Below are positions 6,350 to 8,146 of a stretch of 8,146 nt of DNA, piece after piece. A program made the translations under genes and the position numbers. The first letter of the stretch is position 1, and every line of letters begins with the position of its first letter. The notes beneath the pieces are model-generated. The model ran no database searches, was not told where the DNA came from, and was given only the letters and a program-made list of their open reading frames with translations. Source of the stretch: an uncultured Granulicatella sp. (GTDB taxonomy: Bacteria > Bacillota > Bacilli > Lactobacillales > Aerococcaceae); contig CALIJD010000065.1 of assembly GCA_938017885.1 (NCBI GenBank), positions 1 through 8,146 on the forward strand, written 5' to 3'.

Positions 6350-6583
6350 ATGACACATCATACATTTGTTGAGAAGAAACTGCATTTACGATTCAAAGGG
6401 AGTGACAGAAAAACAAAGAACCTGATTATTTCACGTCCTAAGGATAAATTGAAGAAGGATTCAGCTAATATAGCAATGGAGAGTATTATAGGAGCTAAAC
6501 TTTTTGAAAAAGACGGAGTACAATTGTATGAAGGCCGAAGAGATGCTTATTATAAGACGAGGAGAGTGGATGTCTTTCTTTAA
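6350..6583 (+). CDS. Small DUF2922-like protein
   Basis: The 77-residue product fits the pattern of the DUF2922 family (small Firmicutes proteins of unknown function): a 'LxLxF' strand (LHLRFKGSDRKTK, 11-23), a strand and 'NPK'-like turn (LIISRPKDKL, 25-34), a helix with the family's 'AM..II....F' spacing (IAMESIIGAKLF, 41-52) and a closing strand region (RRVDVFL, 71-77). It is unusually basic for the family: about 19 Lys/Arg against 10 Asp/Glu. Translation is well supported by GAGGAGG (6336-6342), 7 nt before the ATG. The DUF1659 partner often found next to such genes is absent. It sits inside the palindrome-bounded island behind the toxin-antitoxin-like pair, with its own gap upstream. No function can be given. 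Confidence 0.6.
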   Translation: MTHHTFVEKKLHLRFKGSDRKTKNLIISRPKDKLKKDSANIAMESIIGAKLFEKDGVQLYEGRRDAYYKTRRVDVFL

Positions 6584-6599
6584 CAACAATAAATAATCG

Positions 6600-6638
6600 A
6601 ATAAATATCCACCGGCTAAGCCGGTGGATATTTATTTG
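6600..6638. repeat. 39-bp palindromic repeat, copy 2
   Basis: AATAAATATCCACCGGCT (6600-6617) and AGCCGGTGGATATTTATT (6619-6636) form a perfect 18-bp inverted repeat around one base. It matches 5601-5639 at 38 of 39 positions. It begins 16 bases after the DUF2922-like stop. Its GC core followed by ATATTTATTTG could act as a terminator for that gene. Confidence 0.92.
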
Positions 6639-6683
6639 TGGAGTAAGTTTCTTCCATATAGATTGTACCGAATAAAAGGGAAC

Positions 6684-6701
6684 ATTTTCTCTTAAGAAAA
6701 T
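6684..6701. repeat. Inverted repeat just upstream of the rpsL promoter
   Basis: ATTTTCT-CTTA-AGAAAAT is a 7-bp perfect inverted repeat ending 2 bases before the -35 box. It may be an operator or an A/T-rich upstream promoter element. The rest of 6639-6703 shows no gene or other recognised site. Confidence 0.4.
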
Positions 6702-6703
6702 TC

Positions 6704-6732
6704 TTGACGTGTTGAAGGAGAAATGCTATTAT
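6704..6732 (+). promoter_or_regulatory. Strong promoter of the str operon (rpsL-rpsG-fusA)
   Basis: TTGACG (6704-6709, 5 of 6), a 17-bp spacer and TATTAT (6727-6732, 5 of 6), with an extended -10 TG at 6724-6725, form a near-consensus vegetative promoter. Transcription should start around 6739, giving a leader of about 160 nt before rpsL. Confidence 0.88.
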
Positions 6733-6738
6733 ATTAGA

Positions 6739-6899
6739 GGTGCTTTTATACCTGATTCCTGATAAGTAATCAAATCAGTCGTGCTGACTGGTAAGAAGGC
6801 CATTTTATAAGACAGTGATGTCTTTTAATTTTTAACAAAAAATGGTCCGCCCGGAAGTGTGGACCAAGAAGAACCCGTTAGGGAAGGAGGAAGAGCTTA
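6739..6899 (+). promoter_or_regulatory. Structured 5' leader of rpsL
   Basis: This stretch, part of a 316-base gap without a gene, holds several possible RNA helices. ATCAGTC (6774-6780) pairs with GACTGGT (6786-6792). AAGACA (6809-6814) pairs with TGTCTT (6819-6824) around the GNRA-type loop GTGA. TGGTCCGC (6843-6850) pairs with GTGGACCA (6859-6866, one G·U). A longer-range helix, GGCCATTTT (6798-6806) with AAAATGGTC (6839-6847), uses the same bases as the last hairpin, so the two exclude each other. CTGATT (6752-6757) can likewise compete for AATCAG (6773-6778). The ribosome binding site AAGGAGG (6884-6890) follows. Ribosomal protein autoregulation or attenuation is plausible but inferred. 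I see no convincing leader peptide. Confidence 0.6.
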
Positions 6900-7316
6900 A
6901 TGCCAACTATTAACCAATTAGTCCGTAAACCTCGTAAATCAGCAGTTGAGAAATCAGCTTCTCCAGCGTTAGGTAAAGGCTATAACAGTTTCAAAAAATC
7001 ACAAACGAATACAAACTCTCCACAAAAACGTGGTGTATGTACTCGTGTAGGTACTATGACACCTAAAAAACCTAACTCAGCGTTACGTAAATATGCCCGT
7101 GTACGTTTATCTAACTTAATCGAAGTAACTGCGTACATTCCAGGTATCGGTCACAACTTACAAGAACACAGCGTTGTATTAATCCGCGGTGGACGTGTAA
7201 AAGACTTACCAGGGGTACGTTACCATATCATTCGTGGTGCTTTAGACACTGCAGGAGTTAACAACCGTATGCAAGGTCGTTCTAAATACGGTACTAAACG
7301 TCCTAAAAACAAATAA
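6900..7316 (+). CDS. rpsL: 30S ribosomal protein S12
   Basis: S12 sits at the decoding centre of the small ribosomal subunit and controls tRNA selection accuracy. The 138-residue product has the typical Firmicutes form, with an extra loop ([18 protein letters not shown], 23-40) that E. coli S12 lacks. Conserved blocks are [20 protein letters not shown] (41-60) and [20 protein letters not shown] (84-103). Lys56 and Lys101 correspond to the two lysines whose change gives streptomycin resistance in other bacteria; both are wild type here. The start follows AAGGAGG with a 9-nt spacing. It is the first gene of the str operon, with rpsG 36 bases downstream. Codon use is highly biased, as expected for high expression. 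Confidence 0.99.
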   Translation: MPTINQLVRKPRKSAVEKSASPALGKGYNSFKKSQTNTNSPQKRGVCTRVGTMTPKKPNSALRKYARVRLSNLIEVTAYIPGIGHNLQEHSVVLIRGGRVKDLPGVRYHIIRGALDTAGVNNRMQGRSKYGTKRPKNK

Positions 7317-7352
7317 TAAATAAACACTCATTAAATGAAAGGAGGATTATAA

Positions 7353-7823
7353 ATGCCTCGTAAAGGTCCTGTCGCAAAACGTGATGTTTTACCTGATCCA
7401 ATTTATAATTCAAAATTAGTTACTCGTTTAATCAACCGTTTAATGGTAGATGGAAAACGTGGTAAAGCTGCAACAATCTTATATAACGCATTTGATATCG
7501 TTAAAGAAAAAACTGGAAACGATCCAATGGAAGTTTTCGAACAAGCAATGAAAAACATTATGCCTGTTCTTGAAGTTAAAGCTCGTCGTGTAGGGGGTTC
7601 TAACTACCAAGTTCCTGTTGAAGTTCGTCCAGACCGTCGTACTACATTAGGTTTACGTTGGTTAGTAAACTACTCACGTCTACGTGGTGAAGACACAATG
7701 GAAGTTCGTTTAGCTAAAGAAATTATGGATGCTGCGAACAACACTGGTGCTTCTGTTAAGAAACGTGAAGATACACATAAAATGGCTGAAGCGAACAAAG
7801 CGTTTGCTCACTATCGTTGGTAA
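7353..7823 (+). CDS. rpsG: 30S ribosomal protein S7
   Basis: S7 binds the 3' major domain of 16S rRNA, starts assembly of the 30S head and lies near the E site. The 156-residue length is standard for bacteria. Landmarks are [20 protein letters not shown] (1-20), [18 protein letters not shown] (22-39, the S7 signature), the basic beta-hairpin region [20 protein letters not shown] (76-95) and the C-terminal [21 protein letters not shown] segment from residue 136. AAAGGAGG (7338-7345) lies 7 nt before the ATG. It follows rpsL without a terminator, so the two are co-transcribed; a terminator-like hairpin lies between it and fusA. S7 represses the str operon in E. coli; whether it does so here cannot be seen. 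Confidence 0.99.
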   Translation: MPRKGPVAKRDVLPDPIYNSKLVTRLINRLMVDGKRGKAATILYNAFDIVKEKTGNDPMEVFEQAMKNIMPVLEVKARRVGGSNYQVPVEVRPDRRTTLGLRWLVNYSRLRGEDTMEVRLAKEIMDAANNTGASVKKREDTHKMAEANKAFAHYRW

Positions 7824-7827
7824 GATT

Positions 7828-7849
7828 AAAAAGGTTTTTCAACCTTTTT
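7828..7849 (+). terminator. Terminator-like hairpin between rpsG and fusA
   Basis: AAAAAGGTT (7828-7836) pairs perfectly with AACCTTTTT (7841-7849) around the loop TTTC; the T-tract forms the end of the right arm. It begins 5 bases after the rpsG stop and 46 before the fusA ribosome binding site. It may partly terminate transcription and so lower fusA relative to the S12/S7 genes. The stem is A-T rich with only two G-C pairs, so termination may be weak. Confidence 0.65.
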
Positions 7850-7894
7850 GGTCTCACTTATTGTTAGAAATATAGAAAGAGGTGTAGAACGAAG

Positions 7895-8146
7895 ATGGCA
7901 AAAAGAGAATTCTCTCTTGAAAATACTCGTAATATCGGTATCATGGCCCATATCGATGCAGGTAAAACTACAACGACTGAGCGTGTACTTTATTACACTG
8001 GTAAAATCCACAAAATTGGTGAAACTCACGAAGGTGCATCACAAATGGACTGGATGGAACAAGAACAAGAACGTGGTATCACTATCACATCTGCTGCAAC
8101 AACAGCACAATGGAAAGGTCACCGTATCAACATCATCGACACTCCA
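7895..8146 (+). CDS. fusA: Elongation factor G, 5' part (continues beyond the window)
   Basis: EF-G is the GTPase that drives ribosomal translocation and, with RRF, ribosome recycling. The first 84 codons are present. They contain the G1 P-loop AHIDAGKT (18-25), the effector-loop region ending in [10 protein letters not shown] (60-69) with the conserved G2 threonine, and the start of the G3 motif, IDTP, at the window edge. The start is the ATG at 7895; GAGGTG (7879-7884) serves as ribosome binding site 10 nt upstream, which is weaker than those of rpsL and rpsG. The [15 protein letters not shown] start is typical of Firmicutes EF-G. No separate promoter is clear in the 71-base gap after rpsG, so expression likely comes by read-through from the rpsL promoter. 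Confidence 0.98.
   Translation, partial: MAKREFSLENTRNIGIMAHIDAGKTTTTERVLYYTGKIHKIGETHEGASQMDWMEQEQERGITITSAATTAQWKGHRINIIDTP

Noticed and set aside
5601..6638. A composite transposon or insertion sequence bounded by the two palindromes
   Set aside because: No transposase or fragment of one is encoded between them, and the repeats are in the same orientation with no visible target-site duplication.
6781..6835. Leader peptides in the rpsL 5' region (GTG at 6781, ATG at 6818)
   Set aside because: Neither has a ribosome binding site, and both are under ten codons with no telling composition.
7826..8029. Minus-strand open frame opposite fusA
   Set aside because: It is a shadow of the conserved EF-G N terminus and of the terminator hairpin.

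Overview
The window looks like the chromosome of a low-GC Gram-positive bacterium of the order Lactobacillales. The basis is A+T-rich codon use, strong AGGAGG ribosome binding sites, a Firmicutes-type ribosomal protein S12 with its extra N-terminal loop, a dlt teichoic-acid operon and a class II aldolase. A member of the Carnobacteriaceae/Granulicatella group is a guess from general similarity only.

Layout. (1) 1-2231: the 3' part of a dlt operon (dltA, dltB, dltC) for D-alanylation of teichoic acids. The dltA reading frame is broken near position 256; the break fits a 10-nt deletion between short repeats. The operon stops at a terminator right after dltC, and no dltD follows. (2) 2238-3485: on the minus strand, a membrane-anchored CapA/PgsA-family protein with its own promoter. 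It converges on dltC and shares the bidirectional terminator. (3) 3679-4590: an unrecognised exported protein with a signal peptide and a C-terminal membrane anchor, divergent from the CapA gene. (4) 4692-5549: fba, class II fructose-bisphosphate aldolase, with strongly biased codons, its own promoter and a terminator. (5) 5601-6638: a small accessory island between two nearly identical 39-bp palindromes. It carries a tandem palindromic operator, a two-gene toxin-antitoxin-like unit (RelE/HigB-like, possibly degraded, plus an XRE-family HigA-like protein) and a lone DUF2922-like gene. (6) 6704-8146: the start of the str operon, with a strong extended -10 promoter, a structured leader of about 160 nt, rpsL (S12), rpsG (S7), a terminator-like hairpin, and the first 84 codons of fusA (EF-G).

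How they fit together. The outer blocks are housekeeping: cell-envelope charge modification, central glycolysis and translation. The accessory material lies between fba and rpsL, where the paired palindromes suggest an insertion/excision unit or a repeat-family hotspot. I see no complete insertion sequence, tRNA, rRNA or CRISPR array. The points most worth a second look are the dltA break with the missing dltD, the palindrome-bracketed island with its odd toxin gene, and the competing helices in the rpsL leader.
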